Positions 12,001-22,820 of a stretch of 64,000 nt of DNA are shown here, piece by piece. Each line of letters opens with the position of its first letter. The stretch's first letter is position 1. Both the position numbers and the translations under genes were made by a program. Under the pieces are notes generated by a model. It was not told the origin of the DNA, did no database searches, and saw nothing but the letters and a program-made list of their open reading frames with translations. The DNA comes from Antedon mediterranea. Lineage: Eukaryota > Echinodermata > Crinoidea > Comatulida > Antedonidae. Location: positions 26,412,070-26,476,069 of the forward strand of contig NC_092671.1 in assembly GCF_964355755.1 (NCBI RefSeq), given 5' to 3'.

Positions 12001-13851
12001 TTTCATAGAGTAATCGGGTACTTACAGAGTGTGCCTTGCTATTATTTCATAGAGTAATCGGGTACTTACAGAGTGTGCCTTGCTATTATTTCATAGAGTA
12101 ATCGGGTACTTACAGAGTGTGCCTTGCTATTATTTCATAGAGTAATCGGGTACTTACAGAGTGTACCTTGCTATTATTTCATAGAGTAATCGGGTACTTA
12201 CAGAGTGTACCTTGCTATTATTTCATAGAGTAATCGGGTACTTACAGAGTGTACCTTGCTATTATTTCATAGAGTAATCGGGTACTTACAGAGTGTGCCT
12301 TGCTATTATTTCATAGAGTAATCGGGTACTTACAGAGTGTACCTTGCTATTATTTCATAGAGTAATCGGGTACTTACAGAGTGTACCTTGCTATTATTTC
12401 ATAGAGTAATCGGGTACTTACAGAGTGTGCCTTGCTATTATTTCATAGAGTAATCGGGTACTTACAGAGTGTGCCTTGCTATTATTTCATAGAGTAATCG
12501 GGTACTTACAGAGTGTACCTTGCTATTATTTCATAGAGTAATCGGGTACTTACAGAGTGTGCCTTGCTATTATTTCATAGAGTAATTGGGTACTTACAGA
12601 GTGTGCCTTGCTATTATTTCATAGAGTAATCGGGTACTTACAGAGTGTGCCTTGCTATTATTTCATAGAGTAATCGGGTACTTACAGAGTGTACCTTGCT
12701 ATTATTTCATAGAGTAATCGGGTACTTACAGAGTGTGCCTTGCTATTATTTCATAGAGTAATTGGGTACTTACAGAGTGTGCCTTGCTATTATTTCATAG
12801 AGTAATCGGGTACTTACAGAGTGTGCCTTGCTATTATTTCATAGAGTAATCGGGTACTTACAGAGTGTGCCTTGCTATTATTTCATAGAGTAATCGGGTA
12901 CTTACAGAGTGTGCCTTGCTATTATTTCATAGAGTAATCGGGTACTTACAGAGTGTACCTTGCTATTATTTCATAGAGTAATTGGGTACTTACAGAGTGT
13001 GCCTTGCTATTATTTCATAGAGTAATTAGGTACTTACAGAGTGTGCCTTGCTATTATTTCATAGAGTAATTAGGTACTTACAGAGTGTGCCTTGCTATTA
13101 TTTCATAGAGTAAACGGGTACTTACAGAGTGTACCTTGCTATTATTTCATAGAGTAATTGGGTACTTACAGAGTGTACCTTGCTATTATTTCATAGAGTA
13201 ATTGGGTACTTACAGAGTGTGCCTTGCTATTATTTCATAGAGTAATTGGGTACTTACAGAGTGTACCTTGCTATTATTTCATAGAGTAATTGGGTACTTA
13301 CAGAGTGTGCCTTGCTATTATTTCATAGAGTAATTGGGTACTTACAGAGTGTACCTTGCTATTATTTCATAGAGTAATTGGGTACTTACAGAGTGTACCT
13401 TGCTATTATTTCATAGAGTAATCGGGTACTTACAGAGTGTGCCTTGCTATTATTTCATAGAGTAATCGGGTACTTACAGAGTGTGCCTTGCTATTATTTC
13501 ATAGAGTAATTGGGTACTTACAGAGTGTACCTTGCTATTATTTCATAGAGTAATTGGGTACTTACAGAGTGTGCCTTGCTATTATTTCATAGAGTAATCG
13601 GGTACTTACAGAGTGTGCCTTGCTATTATTTCATAGAGTAATCGGGTACTTACAGAGTGTGCCTTGCTATTATTTCATAGAGTAATTGGGTACTTACAGA
13701 GTGTACCTTGCTATTATTTCATAGAGTAATTGGGTACTTACAGAGTGTACCTTGCTATTATTTCATAGAGTAATTGGGTACTTACAGAGTGTACCTTGCT
13801 ATTATTTCATAGAGTAATTGGGTACTTACAGAGTGTGCCTTGCTATTATTT
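9012..13851. repeat. 44-bp minisatellite array B, about 110 copies
   Basis: The same 44-bp unit as array A continues for about 4.84 kb without interruption. Units are nearly uniform in length. Variation is again concentrated at ATCGGG/ATTGGG (a CpG-to-TpG change) and GTACC/GTGCC, with rare AAACGGG and ATTAGG types near 10297 and 13027-13115. Each unit can fold GGTAC..GTACC as a 5-bp stem. 44 is not a multiple of 3 and no long frame is open. The array ends about 0.8 kb upstream of coding exon 1. Confidence 0.97.
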
Positions 13852-14667
13852 TAAATTACCAATGTTGCTTTTGTGTTTACATCATTGTTGACTCGAGAAT
13901 AGTTAATAATTTTCAATTTGTCATAATGTTCAATCAGTAATATCTTTAAGAAACTATTAATTATTCAGTAATTTTGGCTACTGTATGCGACAATTGAGAA
14001 GGATTTATTTTTATTTCATGTTTATTTTCATAGAAAATTTAAATGTCAGATGTGATGAACAATTAATTAACCCTAATGACTTTTTAATGTTTTGAGAAGG
14101 TTATGCTCCATCACAGTATCATTTAAATAGTTTTTCAGTAATTGTTTTCTATTCTGAATTTAAGCTGGTAAACCTCATTATTATACCAAAATGGAATAAC
14201 TAAAGTTATGGAATATAAATAACCATATGACACAACAATCAACATAAATTTGTCAATTTTATCGTTTAAAATACTGTTAATTTTTCATTACTTTAAATAG
14301 TTATAATATTGGTTTTTAGAACTTTTTTTTTAAAATTTTTATTACTTTATGGTAAACTACCACTTTGAAAACATTAAATCTGCAATTACAAAAAAATTTA
14401 AAAAGGGATTTTTTGGTGGACACATGATTATATTGCAAAGGTATAATTTCATTCATTTAATTACAATAGATTGTCTCAAGGGCAAGACCAATGTAATATT
14501 GATTTAGAGATCAAATATTAGGAACCTGAGCAAATTTGATACGCAAAAAGACTTTTGTTATTGAAGTACAGTAGTAGTCGTGCAATTCAACATTTGTTTT
14601 GTAAGTTATCTGTTTATTTGCAATGAACCAATTCATAGTATTAATCTCTGTATTATTTTACTCACAG
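13852..14667 (+). other. AT-rich intron or upstream DNA ending in a splice acceptor
   Basis: No repeat or gene was recognised. The 3' end is a pyrimidine-rich tract leading to TTTTACTCACAG at 14667, a good acceptor. An upstream non-coding first exon is therefore likely, either to the left of or within the duplicated region, but it was not located. Confidence 0.6.
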
Positions 14668-14792
14668 GCTATGGACATCATTTAAAAAGAACCCATCGCA
14701 ACAATCGTCAGGACTGAATATGAATTTTCAAACAGCCAGCTAGAATAGGTTATAGGTTATACAGAATGATAAAAAAACATTAAGAGATAAAT
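14668..14792 (+). other. 5' untranslated part of coding exon 1
   Basis: The segment lies between the acceptor at 14666-14667 and the start codon at 14793. The frame of that start is closed by TAA at 14781-14783, so translation cannot come from an upstream exon in this frame. This makes 14793 the first usable start on this exon. Later ATGs at codons 6 and 13 are alternatives. Confidence 0.7.
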
Positions 14793-16016
14793 ATGTATTA
14801 CCATTACATGCCCAGAGAAATTGACTTCATGGACAACCATAAATACTCTAAAGAGAATTACTCAAGAGATATAAATGACAACCAATGGCAGAGTTCAGAA
14901 AATAGCCAGTTTAGGTCAGTTGATCAGCATAGTAGAGACGACGAAACATCACTACCAATTGACAATCGACAGAGAATAGAAAGTAATCCTACTGCTGGAA
15001 ACAATGTGAACAGAACCCAGAAATCAAGTCCATTCATTGTACATCAATCTTCTATGGAATTTCGTAAAAATCGACAAATGGTTGACAGTTATCAGGGAAG
15101 GAAGGATGCAGGCTTTTTCTGGGATACAGGTTTTTACTGGAAAAGAGTGACTAGAGATCCTGAAAGATTGGACATTAGTTCACAGGATTTGAATAAACGA
15201 AAAGCGCCATCAAAGGAATTCCTTTATCCGCACATGTCTACTCCAAATTCTGAAAATTACCATTCACCTCAAGGAAAACCAATGGTTGCTTTGTCACCAG
15301 AAGTATCACCTGTAAAGAGAACCTATGACAATCGCGCATATTTTCAAGAATATTCAAGATTGCCCCAAGATTCGAGAGTAAGAAGTCCAACTTTAAGCCA
15401 TTCTTCCAAAGGATCAAATAGAAGAGATTCTCCTCAAGAAAGATATCACAGCCCTTACAGTGACAGACCAGAATCACATGAAAGATATCCACCCAAAGGT
15501 TATCAACACACAAATCAGCCAAGAAATGATTCCAGAGAGAGATTCCAGGAATCTGTTTCTCCTGTGAGGAGCTCAAAAGAATACTACCATAGATCAAAAC
15601 CTACTACAACTGCAGTTTCTAGGAGCACTCCACCTCTAAAATCGATCCCTAAAGAAAGTTCAAAATATATTCCCAATAAACAGAAATCTTCAGTTTCTCC
15701 TTCAACAGATGCCCCAGTGGAAAAGCATAGATCTCCTAAAAGCTCCAAAAAGCCAGATGGTTCTCAAATAAAAAATCGACGGTCTGCAAACATTGTTGAT
15801 TTAGACAAAGTGATGACATCACCACTGACTTCTCCACTGACATCTCCATCTACTCAAACAAACATTTCTGGAAAAATAAGTACTCCTGTCAGTACAATAT
15901 CAAATTCAAAATCACCAGTTGTTGGCAAGGTATCAAGGAACGATAGCGACATCAAAGCTTTTAAAGAAGAAAAAATGATGCCTGATGTAATCGGAATAAA
16001 GAATCAACAAAAGCAG
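14793..16016 (+). CDS. Coding exon 1: N-terminal 408 residues of an unnamed disordered protein
   Basis: The exon encodes residues 1-408, starting MYYHYMPREI. An A at -3 of the start codon and an in-frame stop 12 bases upstream support this start. The product is rich in Ser, Arg, Asn, Gln and Tyr and full of SP and TP dipeptides (SPVRSS, TSPLTSPLTSP), typical of a disordered region phosphorylated by proline-directed kinases. One unusual aromatic patch, FFWDTGFYW at residues 108-116, could be a binding motif. No domain was recognised. The exon ends at CAG|GTTAGT in phase 0. Reading on would add only 12 codons before a stop, a possible intron-retention end. It sits 0.9 kb after the giant minisatellite and 0.6 kb before a transposon cluster. 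Confidence 0.85.
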
Positions 16017-16138
16017 GTTAGTACCAGTTTAAATAAACATTGGTTATTGTTCTAAAATGATGATGATGATGGGATTGAAAAGGGCTGACAGAATAAGAGA
16101 AAATACATTTACCACTCTTAACAGCCAACCCATATTCA

Positions 16139-16207
16139 TGTACACCCTTTATTAAGGGGACACTTTGTTGGTTCCCAAAGGTATCCCCTAAATATGAGTA
16201 CTACTGC
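16139..16207. mobile_element. Fragment of a pogo-like MITE
   Basis: The blocks AAGGGGACAC, TTCCCAAAGGT, TCCCCT and GTACTACTGC resemble the 3' half of small pogo/Tigger-type elements ending GGTTCTACTG, such as the one at 58285-58457. The left end and target duplication are not evident. Confidence 0.4.
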
Positions 16208-16656
16208 ATTATTATTTAAATGATTACATGCCCTTTAATTTTCAGAAATTTAAACTATTTCTAAACATTCTGCTACTTGTAAGGTTCATTAAAGAGTTGA
16301 TGTCTTGTACCTCCTGCAATACTTTTTTCCCTTCAATCTCAAATTTACCATCTTAATCCTTGTACCATTCCAATATGCTTGTTAATTTCCTATGGGAGCT
16401 CTTTACTAATCATGTTAAGATGTTTAAAGTTTAATCTTTGTTATACATGATTTACCAGCTCAAGTTCCAATTACCAACATGATTTACTTACATTGCAAAT
16501 CAATCAATTAGACTTATTTGGAGCGATAATATTTAAAATGTAAATTTCCAAATGGAATTTCCTTTAGATTAAACAATTACAGTAGTCAACATGATTATCA
16601 ACAGATAATAAATTAAGGCACACCAACAGTTTTTTGATGTAATACCACTTGTCTTA

Positions 16657-17820
16657 GACCGTGTTCGTACGGCGATTGAAATACACGTTTATTTGGTTTT
16701 TACCCTTGGGGTAAAACCCATACGACGTTCGTACGAATAAACAAAGTACCGGTAAGCTGACACGAAACCAATTAAGATCGGAATTCTTAGGTCAAAAAGC
16801 GCCCTCTGTGCGTCGACCCATATCAATTGACATGGCGTGTTGACAAATTCAACTGGATATTGCATGTCGTTTCGCGCGCGAATCGTTCAATTAATATTTT
16901 TCAATCGACAACCAGACCTATATATTTATAATACATCGAATACAATTTACTTTTTAAATAAATAATGATCGAAAATCCTGCTAACGTATGTTGTTTGTTG
17001 ACTACGTGTATCGTGCGAGCCGAACTATTGTTGTGGAAATTCCATTTAATGTACACGCACTGTACCCCTCTTGTAAAAATCACCACGTGTATTTATCGTG
17101 CGTGCGAGCCGAACTATTGTTGTGGAAATTCCATTTAATGTACACGCACTGTACCCCTCTTGTAAAAATCACCACGTGTATTTATCGTGCGAGCCGAACT
17201 ATTGTTGTGGAAATTCCATTTAATGTACACGCACTGTACCCCTCTTGTAAAAATCACCACGTGTATTTATCGTGCGAGCCGAACTATTGTTGTGATAACG
17301 CACTGTACCCCTCTTGTAAAAATTACCACGTGTATTCATCGTGTGAGCCGAACTATTGTTGTAAAAATTCCATTTAACACGCACTGTACCCCTCTTATCG
17401 TGCGAGCCGAACGGTTGATGTGGTAATTCACAGACACCCTGCCGTTACATGTACATTATAAGCCACCGATTCGCAAGTTCAGGTCACCGGAAAAAAACCA
17501 ACGAGTTGATTATTTATATATAATTTTACAAAACAATAGATATACATTCGCATTAACGAAAAAGAACATTTTAAACAATAATTGTTAAACAATCAGAAAG
17601 CTTATTTGAGGTCGCGATTTGACATGACCCCGTTAACGCTTGATTAATTATACCCCGAGGCAGCGTGTAATTGGAATGGGATTGAAATAACCAGTAAAGT
17701 TGGTGGATTTTTCGTCCAGATGGTTTTCTAATTTTTTATAGCCAGAGGCGTAAGTTAATTGCCACACGCGACCTCACAGTTGGAAGTACACGGTAGTTTC
17801 AGTCCCGTCCGAACGGGCCC
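16657..17820. mobile_element. TTA-flanked DNA transposon with internal 85-bp repeats
   Basis: Ends are GACCGTGTTCGTACGG on the left and, inverse-complemented, GGGCCCGTTCGGACGGG on the right. They are imperfect inverted repeats flanked on both sides by TTA (16654-16656 and 17821-17823). TNA/TWA target duplications with GGGCC-type ends are the pattern of PIF/Harbinger-like elements. The 1,164-bp element is non-autonomous: no transposase was recognised. It is much richer in CpG than its surroundings and holds a tandem array of 85-bp units at 17017-17425. Confidence 0.75.
17017..17425. repeat. 85-bp tandem repeat, about five copies
   Basis: The unit starts GAGCCGAACTATTGTTGT and includes CACGCACTGTACCCCTCTTG and CACCACGTGTATT. 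Copies start near 17017, 17106, 17191 and 17276, with shortened ones after. The later copies lose the AATTCCATTTAATGTA part. Open frames across it (for example 16988-17377) repeat with the DNA and are not considered genes. The array lies wholly inside the TTA-flanked element. Confidence 0.9.
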
Positions 17821-18325
17821 TTAGAGCGGTTTTCAAATTGTTTTCTTTTTTTCCTCCCTTTGAGGGAAAAGGCCTATGTTGTTTTATCCAGGTAAGTGAC
17901 TCACTCATCATACTGTACTGTCACCAGTACTAATTGTGTAGTTTTGTATCTGATAAAAGATAAGTTGGTGAATTAGATAGCAGCTGTAGATTTCATACTA
18001 AATGTAAGTTAATAAATTAATTTTTGATTCGTTTGTAATTTTGGCCAATAAACAGACGTGCTACAAAGTTTTATTTTAACTATGAGGCATTTTGAAAATT
18101 TTGTCTTGACATTTTCAATTTACACCACCATATATTACAGTAGAAAAGCGAATGTAACTTTGAAGGTCTGAATGTAGAGATTAGGAGAACACAAGATTAT
18201 TTTACAGTAAAGTACATTTTTTATTTACTATATCATGTACAGTATGATGTAAGTTTGTTTGAGTCATTGAAATAAACAACCTAATTTCGAACATTAAACA
18301 TGTTGAAGAGTAAACAAAATATGTA

Positions 18326-19075
18326 CCGTAGTTCCTCGGGTATAATCCCACCTCGGGTATAATCCCACCCCCGACTTTACGATTACCTTCACACGCAAGC
18401 ATATCCCCGGGGAAAGTCCCAGTGTATAATTTTACATTAGGCCAGAGGTGGGCCTAGGCCTACTGTAGCTAGCTAAGCCGACGTCAATTTCTCACCAAAA
18501 AAATAGAGTGATTTCTCTGAATTTGGCTGACTTAAAACTCATCAAACATTGTTAAGTTGAATACAACCTTAAGGCCCCGATCGTCACGTTCTGTACATCC
18601 TTTCGCCGTCGTGTACATTCTTTCTTGTTGTTTACACTACTGTGCATGCTTGATTACCGTAAAAAAAACACCGCCCTCTATACCGACCAGCTTGTGCACA
18701 GTAGAGTTTGTGTCACATGCAACAACATGCGATTCGAGCGTGTGAGTGAACATGTATCGATCGAGTTCATGTCGATTTAGGAAGCTAGGCCTAGATCACA
18801 TTTTAGGGTATTTTTTAAGTAGAAATCTCGGGGAAAATCTATACGGTAGGCATAGCACAGGTAAGACCAATTAGGCCGCCTAGGCCTAGATGGCCTGGCC
18901 GTCTAATTGCTAGGCCTACATCGGAATATAGCTTTTAGATAGCCTAAATCGTAGCTAGAAGAAATATCGTCATTTTCAGTTCATGCAGCGGGAAATCCCC
19001 GGGTATAGTCCCACCTCCCAAATTCGGGCAAATTTCACGTACAAGGGGGGTGGGATTATACCCGGGGAACTACGG
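18326..19075. mobile_element. TA-flanked MITE with CCGTAGTTCC ends
   Basis: The left end CCGTAGTTCCTCGGGTATAA and the inverse complement of the right end (CCGTAGTTCCCCGGGTATAA) agree over about 27 bases with one mismatch. They are flanked by TA at 18324-18325 and 19076-19077. The GGGTATAATCCCACC block is repeated twice at the left end and again near 18997 with a change, so the termini are internally duplicated. TA duplications suggest a Tc1/mariner-pogo or ISL2EU-type relative. No coding capacity was recognised. Confidence 0.78.
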
Positions 19076-19173
19076 TAGTAGTAGAATAAATGTTGACATG
19101 GTCCCTGTAATAATATTTCTCCATAAAAAAAAAACATGGATAGAAGTTATACACCAAATTACACATTTTTTAA

Positions 19174-20944
19174 AGACACCCGAGTCCCTACAATTTGGCG
19201 CTCCTGAAAACGATCAAAGGAGCGCCTAAAATAGCGCTCCCCCAACCTGTTACAGTGCGTCATAAAAATATATATAATGATAAGAATATTAACCCCGAAT
19301 ACAACACACAGTCTATATATAGTCGCGCAAACGATCTTTGTTATGGCTACCCCCGATAGGCTAGGCGCGCCTACGATCTTTGATGTTGCGAGAAAAATAT
19401 CGTAAACAATTCATTCTAAATATAGTATCAGAACGTTCAATCGGTAGCTCAAGAAGACTGCCGTCAGAAGACCGTAATTATACAGACCTAGTTTTTTTGG
19501 TCACATGGCATGAAACGCGATATTCTCTGCTTTACCGCAACATCTCACATGTTTTTTTTTTAACTCAGTATGTGAGGGTGGCTGCCGACGATAAACAATA
19601 ATTAAGATCGTGTACCTGGATTTTGTGTCACATGACATGAAACACTCTCTCTGATCTTAATAACTGCTCACATGTTTTCCCCTCCAAATTCTGGTCGGGC
19701 CTTTTCTTATACACATGTCGCCTTTATGTTAAATCTTATAGTAATTAATATGGAATATATATTTATTTTGCATATATTTTGTTGGTTTCCTAGCCTAGGT
19801 GTCGTCGTTTTTATAATTCGCTAACCCAAGGTAGGATTAAATAATTTATAGTGTAGGCCGCCGAAACTAGACTAGATAGATAGCCTCGACTCTCTCTCTC
19901 TGCTGAGAGGTCCACGGACCCGATGTCGTCTCGTCGGCGGATTTCCGTCCAAATAATAGGATAACCGATGCGTAGGCCTAGCTAGGATGGCTACAAAAAT
20001 TGACGTCTACTATCTTTAGATAGGATTTTAATTAGCAAACAATACATTGTTTGTTTGCATTGTCCATGCTTCTAAAGTAAAAAAGGCGATGACAATGGTG
20101 TTTACTAACCCTACGAACCACCCTACGATCGACGCGTAGATAATTTAATATCATAACATTAACAATACATCGTAGACTACGTTCAGAGAACAATGAATTT
20201 TACGTGCGAGAGTACCATTTCCGGCCATCTAGAGGTGTCATTTATCAAAATTCGGCTCGCCACAGGCCCAACCATGGTGGGCCTGTGCCTCGAATACTTA
20301 ATCAAAATAATGGCTCTCCTCAACATATTTATATTTATAAATCAAGGTCTGATATATATTACTTTAAAAACATCAAACCAGGTCATTCCATGTCTTAAAT
20401 GTACGTTTCATGGTAAATTATGATAAAAAGTGAGAAACAATGCACTACCTAAGTAGCTCGCGGCGAATGACCTCTCGTGGACGGTCTTTAGGCCTAGCCT
20501 AGCTACTGTAGGCTTAGTTTTGTAGGCCTAGCTGGTAAACATCGGTAATGTACGAACATCGTACGCTAGCTATATACCTAGCCTGACGTTGTATAGTTGC
20601 TGCATTAATTGTCTTTCTATTTTTGCCAGACTCCGTTGATACAAATTGGGGAAAACCCGGTATTTTTGCTGAAAAGTTAGGAGTCTTCCATTTGTTTTGG
20701 CCTCACGATCGATCGAAAAGTGGGTGAATTACAGAAGAAAAACAGAAATATCAATCCGCGCGCAATGCATTTTGGGATTTATAGCGTCGCGGGCGGCTAT
20801 AATTATTAGAATCGACTTATTTTTCACATTTTTAACTGTTTAAAGACGAAAAAAGTTATCGCAATAGGACCATATAGTATTATTTTTACATTAAATATAG
20901 TTTGTGATCTTAAATTAGATCTAAAAAACGTAGGGAAGGTGTCT
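19174..20944. mobile_element. TTAA-flanked 1.77-kb DNA transposon
   Basis: The left end AGACACCCGAGTCCCTAC pairs with the inverse complement of the right end, AGACACCTTCCCTACG. Both sides are flanked by TTAA (19170-19173 and 20945-20948). TTAA is the target of piggyBac and Kolobok elements; these ends do not show the usual CCC/GGG piggyBac start, so Kolobok-like or an unassigned type is possible. Near the left end GGCGCTCC and GGAGCGCC form an internal inverted repeat. Open frames inside (19380-19601, 20193-20423) resemble nothing known to me. Confidence 0.68.
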
Positions 20945-21050
20945 TTAAGTTAAAAGACAAGATGGCATGACATGTTTAGCACAATGGGGTTTCCAACATG
21001 CCAATCATTTGGTAATCACATTTTTTCTCTGGTAATAACTGTATCCCAGT

Positions 21051-21175
21051 AGGTGGGGTGTATTATTGGTGAGAGAAGACCCACTTTCTGTCCATGTCTA
21101 TGACATTTCTGTAAGTGGGGTGCAAATTTGGTGATAGAAGACCCACTTTCTACCATCCTTTTGTGACATTCCTAT
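21051..21175. repeat. Diverged direct repeat, two copies
   Basis: The order GTGGGGTG, TTGGTGA, AGAAGACCCACTTTCT and TGACATT occurs twice, about 65 bp apart, with many substitutions between copies. Confidence 0.6.
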
Positions 21176-21365
21176 GGATTATCGTGACACCTTGGTATCT
21201 GCTAAACTGCTAGAAGGTTGTTTTCAACATTCTTCTGCAATACATTATAATATTATTTGATAGAGAAAAAATATGATACAGATAATCAACATTTTGTGAT
21301 AATAAAATCATATCAATCAATCCCTACATTCACAAAATTTTTTAAATCCCACTAAAGTTTTCTCA

Positions 21366-22230
21366 GGGCCTGTTTCTGCTGAGCAGAAACAATCGATTAT
21401 TAACCGTTTATTTTTTTAATCGATTATTTTTGGGCAGCAGAAACGGCGCAAAATAAAATAACCAATTAAATATTGCGTGTTTTAATCGATTATTTCTTGT
21501 TTTAACCGATTATTGCGGAGCAGTTTTGAGCTGCAACACAAATAGCGATTATTGACCTAACTCTGACCTCTAGAGTATGGCAAACTCATTCACGTCACAA
21601 AAAGCATGCTGTTTATTTGCGCGATATCGACGACGATCAGCAAAACAACGATCGCGATGTAGACCGAATAACAATCAAATGTTAACATTTGATTTTTATT
21701 ATTTTGTGGGGGAGAATTATACCGAGAGACTCCATAATTCTGTGTTACAAGTACACCGTTACATCCCACTAGTCCAGACTAACGATGTTTTACATGTCCT
21801 TTTTTAGGCCTGTTGTCTGTTGACTTGTTTCGGTAGAAATATATATAGGCCTAGCAGGCCGGAGGTAGAACCAACGAACGGCGAAACAAACTTTTCTCGC
21901 CGACGTGTCCTTATTAATATAACATCATTATTCTATTGTATGTGATACGGTAGTAGGCCTAGATGTTTATTTTACAATCTTTACGTAAAAGTAATTTTTA
22001 ATCCTACATGTGAGAGTTTTAGGCAGCGATAGGATGTAAACAAACCAACTCTCATCGGACCTTCATAACTTGAACTGTGGTGTGGGGGAATGATGACGTG
22101 ATTTTAAAAACCGATTACCTGAATAACCGATTAAAGTCGTAGCATTTTTCACTTACAACGCGATTATTTTTGTGGTTTGCGGTGACTGAAAAAAATTGAT
22201 TATTTTGATTTTTTCAGCAGAAACAGACCC
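21366..22230. mobile_element. TCA-flanked MITE, family B (AATCGATTATT subterminal motif)
   Basis: The left end GGGCCTGTTTCTGCTGA and the inverse complement of the right end (GGGTCTGTTTCTGCTGA) form inverted repeats flanked by TCA at 21363-21365 and 22231-22233. Subterminal DNA is packed with copies of AATCGATTATT and AACCGATTA in both orientations, probably transposase-binding or structural repeats. A 76-codon frame at 21577-21807 is not recognisable. The termini match family A elements, but the interior does not. Confidence 0.78.
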
Positions 22231-22310
22231 TCAAAGCTGGCTTTTTGTATAGATAATTTTTAACTTTACAAGGTCCTTTTTCTAGCAAAATATTCTGCGA
22301 ATAGGTTTTA

Positions 22311-22820
22311 GGCCTTGTTTCTGCTGCCAAGTAAATACCGATAAAATACGGTATTAATTTATATCGTATTTTTGGTACCCGTTTCTGCTGCTAATAAAAA
22401 ATACTGCATACATTTTTTCTGTAAGCTTTTTACACATGGATGGATAATATAGTCAACGAAAGTAAGGAACAACATCACAATATTTACAAATAATCTGTTA
22501 AGGAAACAAATATTTTGGGAAAATTAAAAAGCAACAAACAGTACAGCCAGATTTATAAAGATGATTTAGCAAAAATTTTAAAAAGTTTGGGGTGTGCGAA
22601 CTTGTCGTTAAAACAAGTCAATATAAAAACAAACAGAGACTGTGAAAACAGAGACTGTGAAAGCAGAGGCTAAAACACCCAATACCAAAGATAACAAATT
22701 CTATTTTATTTGGCTTGTTTGGTAAAAAAGATGAACTTTAACAAATAAAATACGGTATATACCATATTTTATACTGTATTTTTATACCGTATTTTGAGGA
22801 TATGCAACAGAAACAGGCCC
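22311..22820. mobile_element. TTA-flanked MITE, family A (TACGGTA subterminal motif)
   Basis: The 510-bp element starts GGCCTTGTTTCTGCTGCC and ends CAGAAACAGGCCC, with TTA on both sides (22308-22310 and 22821-22823). Near the ends are repeated ATACGGTATT/AATACCGTAT palindromes, the signature shared with 30146-30951 and 41699-42526. Confidence 0.8.

Noticed and set aside
9012-13851. CRISPR-like array (regular units of constant length)
   Set aside because: There are no distinct spacers: the whole 44-bp unit is repeated. The context is an intron-rich animal genome. It is a minisatellite.
17824-17890. Possible 5' untranslated exon ending TTTATCCAG|GTAAGTGA at 17891
   Set aside because: The donor is strong, but no coding frame, promoter signal or phase partner could be tied to it. 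It follows a transposon end closely. Left uncalled without RNA evidence.
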